Positions 42,807 to 52,367 of a stretch of 64,000 bases of DNA are shown here, in pieces. Source of the DNA: Faucicola sp902506225. GTDB lineage: Bacteria; Pseudomonadota; Gammaproteobacteria; Pseudomonadales; Moraxellaceae. Below the pieces are notes generated by a model. The model was not told where the DNA came from. It saw nothing but the letters and a program-made list of their open reading frames with translations, and did no database searches. Position numbers and translations under genes: made by a program. The DNA lies in the NCBI GenBank assembly GCA_902506225.1, contig LR733345.1, forward strand, positions 1 through 64,000, written 5' to 3'. Position 1 is the stretch's first letter. Every line of letters begins with the position of its first letter.

Positions 42807-44006
42807 TCAACTATCACCAAACACATCGCGGCTATACACTTTTGCCTCGACGTGCGCTAATTCGGGATGTAATCGGTTCGCGACAATCACATCGCTGGTT
42901 TGTAAAAAGCTCGCTAAATCATTGACTACGGGACAATCCATAAACTGCGGTGACGACAGACTGGGCTCATAGATTTGTACATCAATGGCATGTTGTTTGA
43001 GCAGTTCAATAATGTCCAAAATTGCAGAATCTCTAAAGTTATCGGCATCTTTTTTCATGCTCAAGCGGTACACACCCACGGTATTAGGCTGCTTGGCGAT
43101 GATTTGACGGGCGATAAAGCGTTTGCGGGTGTTGTTGGCATCCACCACCGCATGAATCACATTGGCAGGAATCCCTTCATAATTGGCTTTGAGCTGTTGG
43201 GTATCTTTGGGTAGACAGTAACCACCATAGCCAAATGATGGGTTGTTGTAATGCATGCCAATACGCGGGTCTAAGCTCACACCGGTGATAATCGACTCAC
43301 TATCAAGCCCCATGCTTTCGGCAAAGCTATCTAACTCGTTAAAAAATGCAATGCGTGTGGCAAGGTAGCTGTTGGCAAATAGTTTGACCGCCTCTGCCTC
43401 AGTAGGCGGCATGATTTGGCTGGGAGTATCAGTTTGTTCGCTGGCAGTTTGGTATTGGGTTATTAATTGGTGGCAAACATCTTGCAGCGCTGGCACATGG
43501 TTTATATCACAGCCAACGATAATACGTGACGGATGAAGGTTGTCATATAACGCTTTGCCTTCCCGCAAAAACTCCGGCATAAACAAAATACGCGTATCAA
43601 ATTTTGCCTGCATGTCAACGGTAAATCCAATCGGCACAGTCGATTTGATCACAATCGGTACTTGTGCGTTGTGAGTGCGTACGGTTTGGATACTGGCTTC
43701 CACCGATGAGGTATCGAATTTGCCAGTGGCGACATCATAATTGGTCGGTGTGGCAATAATCACCAAATCTGCGGTTGAAAAATCAGCCTCACTTACCAAC
43801 TGCGCCGCTAAATTCAGTGACTGGGTTGCCAAGAACTGCGCAATCAACGCATCGTCAATCGGCGACGCTTGCTGTTGTAATTGGGCAATTTTTTGGGCAT
43901 CGATATCAACCAAGGTGACTTGGTTAGCGAGTTTAGGTTGGGCTAATAAGACCGCATTGGACAGACCGACATAGCCTGCCCCAATGACAAAAATAGTTGT
44001 AATCAT
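42807..44006 (-). CDS. ugd: UDP-glucose 6-dehydrogenase
   Basis: 399 residues. Rossmann motif VIGAGYVGLSNAVLLA, IATPTNYD, VIKSTVPIGFT, MPEFLREGKALYD, the catalytic cysteine in FGYGGYCLPKDTQQL and the C-terminal YRLSMKKDADNFRDSAI. It oxidises UDP-glucose to UDP-glucuronate with two NAD+, for capsule or surface polysaccharide. It is shorter and lacks the C-terminal tail of some Ugd proteins. Same strand as the phosphohexomutase gene. Confidence 0.9.
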   Translation of the reverse strand: MITTIFVIGAGYVGLSNAVLLAQPKLANQVTLVDIDAQKIAQLQQQASPIDDALIAQFLATQSLNLAAQLVSEADFSTADLVIIATPTNYDVATGKFDTSSVEASIQTVRTHNAQVPIVIKSTVPIGFTVDMQAKFDTRILFMPEFLREGKALYDNLHPSRIIVGCDINHVPALQDVCHQLITQYQTASEQTDTPSQIMPPTEAEAVKLFANSYLATRIAFFNELDSFAESMGLDSESIITGVSLDPRIGMHYNNPSFGYGGYCLPKDTQQLKANYEGIPANVIHAVVDANNTRKRFIARQIIAKQPNTVGVYRLSMKKDADNFRDSAILDIIELLKQHAIDVQIYEPSLSSPQFMDCPVVNDLASFLQTSDVIVANRLHPELAHVEAKVYSRDVFGDS

Positions 44007-44305
44007 GGGTGATGGAACCTTACAAATCGCAGCAAAAATTGGCGAAGCCGTCGCGTATTTTCAGCCTTGATATTTCTTATATTTTTAAATGAGGTAAGTT
44101 TTTGCCAATATCACTATAGTTTGACAAAATGGCATAGCGATGACAACGATTATTTTGCAGCATCTGTATTTGAAGCATCTAGACTGTCAAGGCAAATACT
44201 TACCAATTGACTTAGATTGCCACATCAAATGCGCTAAAATAGCTAGGTCAATGTTACATTGTAAATTTTTCATCATTTACCATCAATCACCCTTCAGAGA
44301 TAACG

Positions 44306-45130
44306 ATGCAACCGACTTCCAATTTTGCTGACCTCATTGCCTTAATGGCACGACTGCGCCAAGACTGCCCTTGGGATAAAAAACAAACCAACGACAGCCT
44401 CATTCCCTACGCCCTAGAAGAAACCTATGAGCTCGTCGAGGCCATACAATCGGGCGACATTGACGACATCAAGGGTGAGCTTGGCGATGTGCTACTACAA
44501 GTGGTTTTTCACGCTTGTCTATATGAAGAGCAGCAGCAGTTTGATATCAGCGAGGTGATTCTCACCTTGCAACAAAAACTCATTCGCCGTCACCCGCATG
44601 TGTTCGACAAAGAAAATCTAAAAACCGATGAAGATGTCAAAAAACGCTGGGATGAAATCAAAGCCTTGGAAAATGCTGAAAAAGCCAAACAGGGTAAACT
44701 GGCAAACCATCGCCGCACCCTTGATGCGGTCAAGGCAGGCTCAGCGTTAATGCAAGCGCAAGAACTACAAAAAACTGCCAATAAAGTCGGTTTTGATTGG
44801 GATGTGGTGTCGGGTGCGGTGGACAAATTGGATGAAGAAGTGGCAGAGCTCAAAGAAATCTTACCAATCGATGGTCAAAAACCGACGCCTGAGCAAAAAG
44901 CACTGCTAGAAAAAGAACTGGGGGATTGTTTTTTTGCCCTAGTCAACATTGCCCGCAAACTGGGCATTGATAGCGAAAAAGCGACTTTGACCACCGTGCA
45001 TAAATTTCGCTCTCGTTTTGGCTTTATTGAGGATGAACTCGCCAAAATGGGTAAAACCCCTGAAACTGCTAGCTTAGAGGAAATGGATAATTTGTGGGAT
45101 TTGGCAAAACAGCATGAAAAATTTGCATGA
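44306..45130 (+). CDS. mazG: Nucleoside triphosphate pyrophosphohydrolase MazG
   Basis: 274 residues with the full-length duplicated MazG fold. First domain: LRQDCPWDKKQTNDSLIPYALEETYELVEAI with the metal-binding EExxE; ELGDVLLQVVFHACL with ExxD. Second domain: KLDEEVAELKEI and EKELGDCFFALVNIARKLG. It hydrolyses non-canonical and canonical NTPs and can lower ppGpp levels. Starts at the ATG 44306 after AGAGAT. Single gene. Confidence 0.92.
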   Translation: MQPTSNFADLIALMARLRQDCPWDKKQTNDSLIPYALEETYELVEAIQSGDIDDIKGELGDVLLQVVFHACLYEEQQQFDISEVILTLQQKLIRRHPHVFDKENLKTDEDVKKRWDEIKALENAEKAKQGKLANHRRTLDAVKAGSALMQAQELQKTANKVGFDWDVVSGAVDKLDEEVAELKEILPIDGQKPTPEQKALLEKELGDCFFALVNIARKLGIDSEKATLTTVHKFRSRFGFIEDELAKMGKTPETASLEEMDNLWDLAKQHEKFA

Positions 45131-45330
45131 GGGGTTTAAGCACGGGCTAGGTTTTAGGGTCTAGTATTATTGACAGCTAATACCCTGTTTACATGCCGTG
45201 TACATTTTTTTGGTAAAACAGCTTTTTAGCTAAGTTTGTACTACGTTTGGCTTTTTTATTGCCCAAGATTGATTGTTACAGAGGCGTTGGCAAGGTATAC
45301 TGAGTCAACAGAGATTTGACCGTTAAAGCA

Positions 45331-45714
45331 ATGATTTTTCGATTATTAGTTGGCTCAATTTTTGCCATTTTAGTTCTAAGTATATCGGCAGTGCCCGCAC
45401 AGGCGCAAGTATGTACCCCAAGCTTGACGCCCGAGCAGGCTTTTTTGGCCGTGACAAATTTGACTGGGACTAACGGTAGTACCACAAAACCCTCTGCAAA
45501 TGTCCTTGCCAGTTCACCCACAGTGATTAATATCAATACAGCCAGTGAAGCACAGCTTACACAGCTTGATGGTATCGGCGCCAAAAAAGCCCAGCAAATT
45601 ATTTTATACCGGCAAATGATGGCACCGTTTGCCACGGCAGATGACCTAGCCAACGTCAAAGGTATCGGTAAAGCAACTGTCGATAAAAATCGCCACCGCA
45701 TCACCACACAATAG
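45331..45714 (+). CDS. comEA: ComEA-like helix-hairpin-helix DNA-binding protein
   Basis: 127 residues from the ATG at 45331; the upstream in-frame TTG would prefix the signal peptide, so it is not used. The signal sequence (MIFRLLVGSIFAILVLSISAVPAQA) is followed by a Ser/Thr-rich linker and a double helix-hairpin-helix: ININTASEAQLTQLDGIGAKKAQQII and FATADDLANVKGIGKATVDKNRHRI. This is the periplasmic DNA receptor for natural competence, which pulls in DNA taken up through the type IV pilus system. Moraxella species are naturally competent, which fits. Confidence 0.88.
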   Translation: MIFRLLVGSIFAILVLSISAVPAQAQVCTPSLTPEQAFLAVTNLTGTNGSTTKPSANVLASSPTVININTASEAQLTQLDGIGAKKAQQIILYRQMMAPFATADDLANVKGIGKATVDKNRHRITTQ

Positions 45715-45957
45715 TGATAGCTCAATAAAGCATTGGCAATCATCACAAGCCTATTCTCATATTTTATACACGCTGTACTAGCAAGCAAACCGTCTCATCC
45801 GGTAGCGTTAACGCACTACCAATAATCAATCGTTTAACAATACTTTTTGCTCACTGGATTTTTTGTAACCGTGAATTAATATCCCTAGTTAGGCAGAAAT
45901 TTGGTACACTAACCGCTAATAAATTTCTGCCGTTTTCATGGATTTTGGTTACTATAC

Positions 45958-48186
45958 ATGGCAAAAAAAACTCGCAAATCACCTAGCACGGCAACCGCTG
46001 CTGGCAATACCGCAACCGATTATGTTTTAGATAGACAGTCGGCTCGCCGGGATGCCAAAAAACTGGGCTTAAACAAAGCTGATTTACCCAACTCCATCAA
46101 AGAAGTGATTAGCACACTGACGCAGGCGGGTTTTGAAGCCTACATCGTCGGTGGTGGGGTGCGTGATGCCTTGTTAGGCTTAAAGCCCAAAGACTTTGAT
46201 GCTGTGACCAACGCCACCCCAAACCAAATCAAAGAAGTATTTAGCAAACGCTGCCGCATCATCGGAAGGCGTTTTCAGCTGTGTCATGTGTATTCTGGTC
46301 GCGATATGATTGAAGTTGCGACCTTTCGCGCGCCGCCTAAGGACAACAATCATCTCACCGAAGACGGTATGATTATGCGTGACAATGTGTGGGGGGATAT
46401 CTATCAAGATGTGGTACGCCGCGATTTTAGTATCAATGCCCTGTACTATCAGCCATTTGACGATATCGTTTATGATTTTTGTGGGGGTCTCAACGATATT
46501 GAAAACCGCACCATTCGTCTGCTCGGCGACACCCAAAAACGGGTGGAAGAAGACCCTGTACGTCTGCTACGAGCGCTGCGTTTTAAGGCAAAGTTGCAGT
46601 TTGATTTTGATAACGCCTTAAACCAACAATTCAACGCGCAAAACTGGGCATTATTGGCGCAAGTATCCCCTCACCGCTTGTACGATGAGACGCAAAAAAT
46701 GTTCACAGGCGGCTATTTGGTGCCGATGTTACCACTGCTATTTGATTATGGTGCGTTTTCCCAGTTGTTGTTTTACCCACCGACAACCGTGACACCACTA
46801 CTCAACCAAGTCACCATAAATACCGATAGGCGCATAGGCAGTGGTAAAAGCATCAACCCTGCGTTCTTTTATGCGACTATTTTGTGGGAAAACTATCTGT
46901 ATTTATTGGATAAGTTTAAGAAAAACACACCGTTTAGCGATGCGCAAGACCAGGCCGCCAATAAAGTGTTGGACAAGCAGCGTCAGCATACCGCCATGCC
47001 CAAGTTTGCCGAGCAATTTATTAAAGATATTTGGCTCATGCAGCCAAGACTTGCCCAGCCGCGCAAAAAAAATCTGCAAAAGCTGTTTGAAAATCCGCGT
47101 TTTCGGGCTGCCTATGACTTTTTGATGATGCGTGAGCAGGTAGAAGCCAAAAATCAAGCGCTTACCAAACAATATGGCGCAGCGATTACGTTGGATGATG
47201 AAAGCACCAACGGCATGGGACATTGGTGGGCGTGGTTTCAAACCCTAGGCGCCAAACAGCAGCAACAAGCGATTGATGAGTTTGACCTTGAATCGGTACG
47301 TTTGCGCTTTGCGAATATTGTCAATCAGACCAGTTTTGAGGATGACGGTATTGCTTATCAAACTAGCGATGCGGTGCGTGATAATGAAGCAGGCATGGGT
47401 AGCGATTTGAGTCATGGAAAGCGCCGCCGCGAACGACGTCGTTTGCCGTTTGCAGCAAATAGCCAAATCGAACATGAACTAGTACAAGATACCGCGCTAT
47501 CTACCAAAGCGCACAAACTAACACAGCAGCAGCAACTTGAAAAAGCCCAACTGCAGCAGTTATCGCTTGCCAGTCACACCAACTCAGCACCCGCTAAGTC
47601 ACTGATTGTAACGCCAATCACAGCGCAAAAAGACGATGACCACCCTTATCAGCCGACAGTTTCTGCTTCAGTATCAGCTTATGCTGAGACAAACGCACGC
47701 CCAAATAGTTCACACCCAAATAATTCGAACCTAGGTCGCTCACGCAAACGCGACAAAGCCTATTTATCGGCAGCCAGTGTACCTGCCAAACGTGCTCGAC
47801 GCACCCCCAGCTCAAACTGGTCGATTTTGGAGCAACGTCAGCAAGCAGATATCACAACATCCGCTAGTGATTTGAGTGGCGAATCTGTCAGCCCAACACC
47901 CCTCAAACAAAGTACCGACAATCAGGCGACGACTTATACCGATACTGATATTGGCACTGACATTGGCACTGACACTGACACGGTCAAGCATTCGTCACTC
48001 AATGAATCAATGATTGACGATGGCGTGGTACAGCCAAAGCCAAAGCGAGCGCCACGGACGCGTAAAAAAGCGGTTGCTGATAGCAAAGTCTCAGCAGAAA
48101 CGGTGACTAAGGACGAGCCACCGGCACCGGCAGCGCCAAAACGCACTCGCAAACGCGCGGTCAAAATCGACGGTCATCAGCCATGA
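45958..48186 (+). CDS. pcnB: Poly(A) polymerase with a long C-terminal extension
   Basis: 742 residues, far above the usual 450-500. The nucleotidyltransferase core shows VGGGVRDALLGLKPKDFDAVTNA (GG-RD and D-x-D), FRAPPKDNN, RRDFSINALYYQP and the RNA-binding EEDPVRLLRALRFKA. From about residue 430 the protein becomes low in complexity: Gln-rich (THSQ...QQQLEKAQLQQL), a run of TD/IGTD repeats, then basic clusters (KPKRAPRTRKKAV, KRTRKRAVKI). The extension may bind RNA or partners. The enzyme adds A-tails that mark RNA for decay. The stop overlaps the folK start (ATGA). Confidence 0.9.
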   Translation: MAKKTRKSPSTATAAGNTATDYVLDRQSARRDAKKLGLNKADLPNSIKEVISTLTQAGFEAYIVGGGVRDALLGLKPKDFDAVTNATPNQIKEVFSKRCRIIGRRFQLCHVYSGRDMIEVATFRAPPKDNNHLTEDGMIMRDNVWGDIYQDVVRRDFSINALYYQPFDDIVYDFCGGLNDIENRTIRLLGDTQKRVEEDPVRLLRALRFKAKLQFDFDNALNQQFNAQNWALLAQVSPHRLYDETQKMFTGGYLVPMLPLLFDYGAFSQLLFYPPTTVTPLLNQVTINTDRRIGSGKSINPAFFYATILWENYLYLLDKFKKNTPFSDAQDQAANKVLDKQRQHTAMPKFAEQFIKDIWLMQPRLAQPRKKNLQKLFENPRFRAAYDFLMMREQVEAKNQALTKQYGAAITLDDESTNGMGHWWAWFQTLGAKQQQQAIDEFDLESVRLRFANIVNQTSFEDDGIAYQTSDAVRDNEAGMGSDLSHGKRRRERRRLPFAANSQIEHELVQDTALSTKAHKLTQQQQLEKAQLQQLSLASHTNSAPAKSLIVTPITAQKDDDHPYQPTVSASVSAYAETNARPNSSHPNNSNLGRSRKRDKAYLSAASVPAKRARRTPSSNWSILEQRQQADITTSASDLSGESVSPTPLKQSTDNQATTYTDTDIGTDIGTDTDTVKHSSLNESMIDDGVVQPKPKRAPRTRKKAVADSKVSAETVTKDEPPAPAAPKRTRKRAVKIDGHQP

Positions 48187-48677
48187 TTACTTGCTATATC
48201 GGTTTGGGTGGCAATATCGCAAACGCGCTTGGTACGCCAAGGCAGCATATTGCCAATGCTATTGCGGCGTTTTACGCATCGCCGCATTTTGCCAATGTTA
48301 CAGCATCATCACTGTATCAATCCAAAGCCTTTGGGGTCACAGACCAGCCCGATTTTTTTAATGCGGTCGTAAAAGTTGATACCGATTTGGCACCCTTAGC
48401 CCTGTTGGATTTTTGCCAAAGTTTGGAGAGCGCTGCCAAGCGCACGCGTTTGCGTCACTGGGGTGAGCGTAGTTTGGATGTGGATGTATTGTTGTATGGT
48501 GATGACACAATCAACAATGCGCGTTTAACAGTGCCACATGAGGGCTTATTTGCGCGTAATTTTGTGCTGATTCCGATGCTAGAGCTTGACCCAACCCTTA
48601 TGGTAAATGGGCAAAAATTGGCAGATTTACCGACCAGTCAACAGTGGCAGGGCTTGGAAAAATTAACCGTAGTTTAA
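48183..48677 (+). CDS. folK: 2-Amino-4-hydroxy-6-hydroxymethyldihydropteridine pyrophosphokinase
   Basis: 164 residues. FolK landmarks: CYIGLGGNIANALGTPRQHI at the start, SLYQSKAFGVTDQPDFFNAVVKV with the pterin-binding residues, RHWGERSLDVDVLLYGDD with the ATP/Mg aspartates, and VPHEGLFARNFVLIPMLEL at the end. It pyrophosphorylates the pterin for folate synthesis. Translationally coupled to pcnB (ATGA), as in many proteobacteria. A weak hairpin (AACCC...GGGTT, T-run) near 48676-48706 may end this transcript. Confidence 0.92.
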   Translation: MITCYIGLGGNIANALGTPRQHIANAIAAFYASPHFANVTASSLYQSKAFGVTDQPDFFNAVVKVDTDLAPLALLDFCQSLESAAKRTRLRHWGERSLDVDVLLYGDDTINNARLTVPHEGLFARNFVLIPMLELDPTLMVNGQKLADLPTSQQWQGLEKLTVV

Positions 48678-48806
48678 CCCATATCAGTTAACAGGGTTTT
48701 TTGTAAAAATTAACAAATTATTGGTGCTATGGATTTGAAATCGCAAAAAATTAAACCATTGATAAAGTAACGTTTTTTGTTTTTCCTATTTCTTGTTTTT
48801 GCCTGT

Positions 48807-48866
48807 TTCTTTTGCCCTTGCTTCTTTTAGCTTTACTTCTTTTACCCTTGATTCTTTTAACCTTGC
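48807..48866 (+). repeat. Four 15-bp tandem repeats in the panB leader
   Basis: TTCTTTTGCCCTTGC, TTCTTTTAGCTTTAC, TTCTTTTACCCTTGA and TTCTTTTAACCTTGC follow each other, and a pyrimidine-rich stretch with similar composition extends about 40 bases further upstream. The unit is five codons long, keeps an open frame in phase with panB and would encode a Leu-rich stretch (LLLLALLLLPLILLTLL). It ends directly before the panB ribosome-binding site AAAGGA. Confidence 0.8.
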
Positions 48867-48883
48867 TTTTTAAAGGAAACCGC

Positions 48884-49765
48884 ATGAGCTACGTTAGCAA
48901 CCTAGAATCTAACCCTGATTCAACAACTGAGTCAACATCTGCCGCAGCGACGACCAAGCCTAAATTACCTGTGACTTTGTCCACCTTAAACAAACTTAAA
49001 GCCAATGGCGAGACGTTCTCGTGCTTGACATGTTATGACGCAAGTTTTGCAGCAGCCATGCAAGTTGCAGCGATTGATGCGATTTTGATTGGCGATAGCC
49101 TTGGCATGGTGGTGCAAGGACAAACCTCAACCTTGCCGGTGACAATCGCAGACATGGTGTATCATACCCAAAACGTGGCTCGTGCCAACAGTCATGCACT
49201 GATTTTATGTGATTTACCTTTTATGAGTGTCGCCACACTTGAGCGCGCACTCGATGCCAGCCAAGCGGTGATGCAAGCAGGCGCGCATGTGGTCAAAATC
49301 GAAGGGGGTGCCGAGCTTGCCAAAATTGTGTCAGTACTTGCCAACAACGGCGTGCCGACGTGCGTGCATCTAGGTTTGACGCCGCAATCCGTGAATGTGT
49401 TTGGTGGCTACAAAGTGCAAGGCAAAACCGATGCCCAAGCGGAAAAACTCATGGCTGACTGTCAAGCGGTAGTAGAGGCGGGCGCCGCCATTTTACTACT
49501 CGAATGTGTCCCTGCTGAGCTTGCCAAAAAAGTGCGTGATACCTTTGATGTGCCAGTGATTGGCATCGGTGCAGGTGTGGAGTGCGATGGTCAAGTGCTG
49601 GTCATGCACGATATGCTTGGGGTATATACCCGTAAACCTGCCAAGTTTGTCAAAGACTTTTTGACCGACGAGCATAACGAAAGCAAAGATATCACCGGGG
49701 CGTTTAAAGCCTATCATAAAGCGGTCAAAGACCGTACGTTCCCAACGCCAGCGCATAGTTTTTAG
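48884..49765 (+). CDS. panB: 3-Methyl-2-oxobutanoate hydroxymethyltransferase
   Basis: 293 residues from the ATG at 48884 (AAAGGA seven bases upstream); the in-frame extension to 48812 is the Leu-rich repeat leader, and including it is less likely. Family landmarks: LTCYDASFAAAMQVAAIDAILIGDSLGM with the metal-binding aspartates, THVVKIEGG-type and GIGAGVECDGQVLVMHDMLG. It adds a hydroxymethyl group to 2-oxoisovalerate in pantothenate synthesis. The first ~27 residues (Ser/Thr-rich) are longer than usual. PanC follows 19 bases downstream. Confidence 0.93.
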   Translation: MSYVSNLESNPDSTTESTSAAATTKPKLPVTLSTLNKLKANGETFSCLTCYDASFAAAMQVAAIDAILIGDSLGMVVQGQTSTLPVTIADMVYHTQNVARANSHALILCDLPFMSVATLERALDASQAVMQAGAHVVKIEGGAELAKIVSVLANNGVPTCVHLGLTPQSVNVFGGYKVQGKTDAQAEKLMADCQAVVEAGAAILLLECVPAELAKKVRDTFDVPVIGIGAGVECDGQVLVMHDMLGVYTRKPAKFVKDFLTDEHNESKDITGAFKAYHKAVKDRTFPTPAHSF

Positions 49766-49784
49766 TAATCATAAAGGCAAAAAA

Positions 49785-50729
49785 ATGCAAGTATTTCATA
49801 CCATCAACGCATTACGTGACACTTTAAAACCTTTACGCCATCAAGCGGCTGCGCCAAAGATAGCGCTGGTTCCCACGATGGGTAATTTGCACAGCGGTCA
49901 CGTGACCCTCGTCAAAAAAGCCAAAGAACTTGCCGATATCGTGGTGGTCAGTGTGTTTGTTAACCCAACCCAATTTGGTGTGGGTGAAGACTTTGATACC
50001 TACCCACGCACGCTAGAGGCTGATGTGGCAAAACTCACCGACGCGGGGGCAAATTTTGTATTTGCCCCAAGCGTGGAAGAAATGTACCCAACCTACCCTA
50101 ACAACGTGCAAGTGCTGTCTGGCGATATTAGCAAAATCTTGTGCGCTAACACTCGCCCCACCCACTTTGATGGTGTCGGCTTGGTGGTGAGCAAACTGTT
50201 TAATATCGTCCAACCTGACATCGCTGTTTTTGGCAAAAAAGACTATCAACAACTTGCCATTATCCGCCAGTTGGTCGCTGAGCTAAATTTCCCCATTGAG
50301 ATTGTCGGGGTGGATATCGTGCGGGCTTATGACGGGTTGGCATTATCGTCTCGCAATCAATACCTAAGCGAAGCAGAACGTCAACTTGCCCCCACCTTAC
50401 AAAAAAGCTTGCAACAGCTTGCCAATGAGTTAAAAACTGCCAATTTTGCCGATTTTGACAAGATTATTGCGGCCGCAATAGATAAGTTAAATCGCGTGAC
50501 GGTGGCTGATTCAGGCTTTAAAGTGGATTATTTAGAAATTAAAAATCGCTTATTACAACCGCCGAAGCCCACTGATAAAGACTTGGTAATTTTGACCGCC
50601 GCTTTTTTGGGCAAGAAAACACGGCTTTTAGATAACCTAGAGTTTAGTCGGGAAATGAATCAGGAACTGAATCAAGAATTGGGTAGCGATTTTAATCAAC
50701 AACCTACTACCGCATCTGTGAAGGATTAA
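49785..50729 (+). CDS. panC: Pantothenate synthetase
   Basis: 314 residues. The HIGH-like PTMGNLHSGHVTLVKKA, the VFVNPTQFGVGEDFDTYPRT beta-alanine site, VFGKKDYQQLAIIRQLV and ALSSRNQYLSEAERQLA define PanC. It joins pantoate and beta-alanine with ATP. The C-terminal tail (ELNQELGSDFNQQPTTASVKD) is low in complexity. Its stop is two bases before rapZ. Confidence 0.93.
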   Translation: MQVFHTINALRDTLKPLRHQAAAPKIALVPTMGNLHSGHVTLVKKAKELADIVVVSVFVNPTQFGVGEDFDTYPRTLEADVAKLTDAGANFVFAPSVEEMYPTYPNNVQVLSGDISKILCANTRPTHFDGVGLVVSKLFNIVQPDIAVFGKKDYQQLAIIRQLVAELNFPIEIVGVDIVRAYDGLALSSRNQYLSEAERQLAPTLQKSLQQLANELKTANFADFDKIIAAAIDKLNRVTVADSGFKVDYLEIKNRLLQPPKPTDKDLVILTAAFLGKKTRLLDNLEFSREMNQELNQELGSDFNQQPTTASVKD

Positions 50730-50731
50730 CT

Positions 50732-51607
50732 ATGTCAACGCTACAAGTTATCATTGTGTCAGGACGTTCAGGCTCGGGTAAGACATCGGTTCTCAATATC
50801 ATGGAAGACTTTGGCTATTATCCAATTGATAATTTGCCACTCTCGCTAGTCCCTAGCGCCATTGATAAACTTGTACATGACAGCCAAATTTATAAAATCG
50901 CCATTGGTGTGGATGTACGCTCGCCACAAGCGGACTTATCGCGGTTTGCTGAGGTCTATCATAAGCTGATAGAAGCTTATAGCAAACCGGCGATTAAAAT
51001 ACTGTATGTGACTGCCCAAGAAAGCGTACTCGTGGCACGGTTTGACGCCACGCGCCGTCTGCATCCGTTAATGGCGGTATCGGGTAATCTACCCAATGCC
51101 ATCAAAAAAGAAATCGATATTTTAGAGCCGATTGCTATTCGTGCTGATATCAAAATTGACACAAGCTTACTTAATATCCACCAACTCAAAGAAGTCATCC
51201 GCGATCATTTGGGCGTGGATAATGCGGTAACCGTTAATATTTTATCCTTTGGGTTTAAATATGGGGCACCGATTGATGCCGATTTTATCTTTGATGTGCG
51301 CACCCTACCAAACCCCCATTGGATGATTGAACTGCGCAACCAGACAGGGCTAGATGATGATGTCAAAGCATTTTTTGCTGAATATAGCGAAGTAGATGAC
51401 ATGGCGAATGATATTATCGCTTTTTTTAAAAAATGGCTGCCGCCTTTTTTGCACAACAATCGCCATACCGTGACCATCGCTATCGGCTGTACTGGGGGCA
51501 AACACCGCTCTGTGTATATCGCAGAGAAATTGGGCGAATCACTGACCCAATCGCTACCCAAAGAGATGGTGGTACGTATTAAACACCGTGAAAAAAACCG
51601 CTGGTAG
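50732..51607 (+). CDS. rapZ: RNase adapter protein RapZ
   Basis: 291 residues. Walker A GRSGSGKTS at residues 11-19, DNLPLSLVP and a Walker B-like VDVRSPQADL; the C-terminal half has NILSFGFKYGAPIDADFIFDVRTLPNPHW and the RapZ signature IAIGCTGGKHRSVYIAEKL. In E. coli RapZ presents the small RNA GlmZ to RNase E and senses glucosamine-6-phosphate; in Moraxella the RNA target is unknown. Starts two bases after panC, which is not the usual rpoN-hpf-ptsN setting. Confidence 0.92.
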   Translation: MSTLQVIIVSGRSGSGKTSVLNIMEDFGYYPIDNLPLSLVPSAIDKLVHDSQIYKIAIGVDVRSPQADLSRFAEVYHKLIEAYSKPAIKILYVTAQESVLVARFDATRRLHPLMAVSGNLPNAIKKEIDILEPIAIRADIKIDTSLLNIHQLKEVIRDHLGVDNAVTVNILSFGFKYGAPIDADFIFDVRTLPNPHWMIELRNQTGLDDDVKAFFAEYSEVDDMANDIIAFFKKWLPPFLHNNRHTVTIAIGCTGGKHRSVYIAEKLGESLTQSLPKEMVVRIKHREKNRW

Positions 51608-51658
51608 CACGTTCTGAATCAACTTTGTACTTATGATTGATAACTTTGAGATTGATAA

Positions 51659-52168
51659 ATGATTAATTTTGCTGAAATGGATATGGCGGTTAGCCGTACC
51701 GAACTAAAAAAAGCCCATGAACGCCTACAACGACTGGCTGAGCCACTTGCCAATTTGTCAAAAAAACAAATGAAGGCACTCCCTGCCAGTGAGTTTTTTT
51801 TGGATGACTTGCTGCAGCTTGCCGATATCACCAGCCATGAAGCACGTAAACGTCACATCAAGCGTTTGGGCAAATTGCTGGCTGAAGAAGAACCGCATGC
51901 GATTGTCGAATTTTTATTTCGCCATACCTTTAGCCCTGAGCAACAAGCCAAAATTGAAAGTTGGCAAACCCGCTTAAATTTGCAAGATGATAATACCTTA
52001 AAACAATTTACCAAAACCTTTTTTGACAGTGAATTCAACACCATCAAGCAGTTACTGATTTGGATTGCCTACGCCGAATACACCCAAGATGATGAATTGA
52101 TGAATGAGAGTGTGGCTGATTTACATACTTATATCCGCCAAGTGGCGATTTTGTCCAAAGGTAAATAG
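51659..52168 (+). CDS. darP: DarP/YjgA ribosome-associated protein
   Basis: 169 residues with the DUF615 signature: SRTELKKAHERLQRLAEPLANL, LDDLLQLADITSHEARKRHIKRLGKLLAEE and the helical C-terminal half ending LHTYIRQVA. It binds late 50S precursors and assists ribosome assembly. The basic RKRHIKRLGKLL run near the middle is the conserved RNA-contact region. Single gene; a small spacer separates it from rapZ. Confidence 0.88.
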   Translation: MINFAEMDMAVSRTELKKAHERLQRLAEPLANLSKKQMKALPASEFFLDDLLQLADITSHEARKRHIKRLGKLLAEEEPHAIVEFLFRHTFSPEQQAKIESWQTRLNLQDDNTLKQFTKTFFDSEFNTIKQLLIWIAYAEYTQDDELMNESVADLHTYIRQVAILSKGK

Positions 52169-52367
52169 TCGGATTGACTGCCAGTTTTCTAACCACTTAT
52201 CTCTATGTGGCTTGGCTAGTGGGTATAGCGGATGACTGTATGAGTAATTTATCCGCTACGAATTGGGTTATGGCGCTAGCCTATGAGTCGATTTTTTACT
52301 GTCAAAGCTATTTTCATCATAAAATAACGTAAAATTGCTTTTATTTTATAGAGTGAGCCGCTAAGGT

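Noticed and set aside
44140..44331. 63-codon plus-strand frame upstream of mazG
   Set aside because: No ribosome-binding site, overlaps the mazG start in another frame and shows no domain.
48812..48883. panB starting at 48812 with a hydrophobic signal peptide
   Set aside because: PanB is a cytoplasmic enzyme, the Leu-rich stretch is encoded by tandem repeats, and AAAGGA sits correctly before the ATG at 48884.
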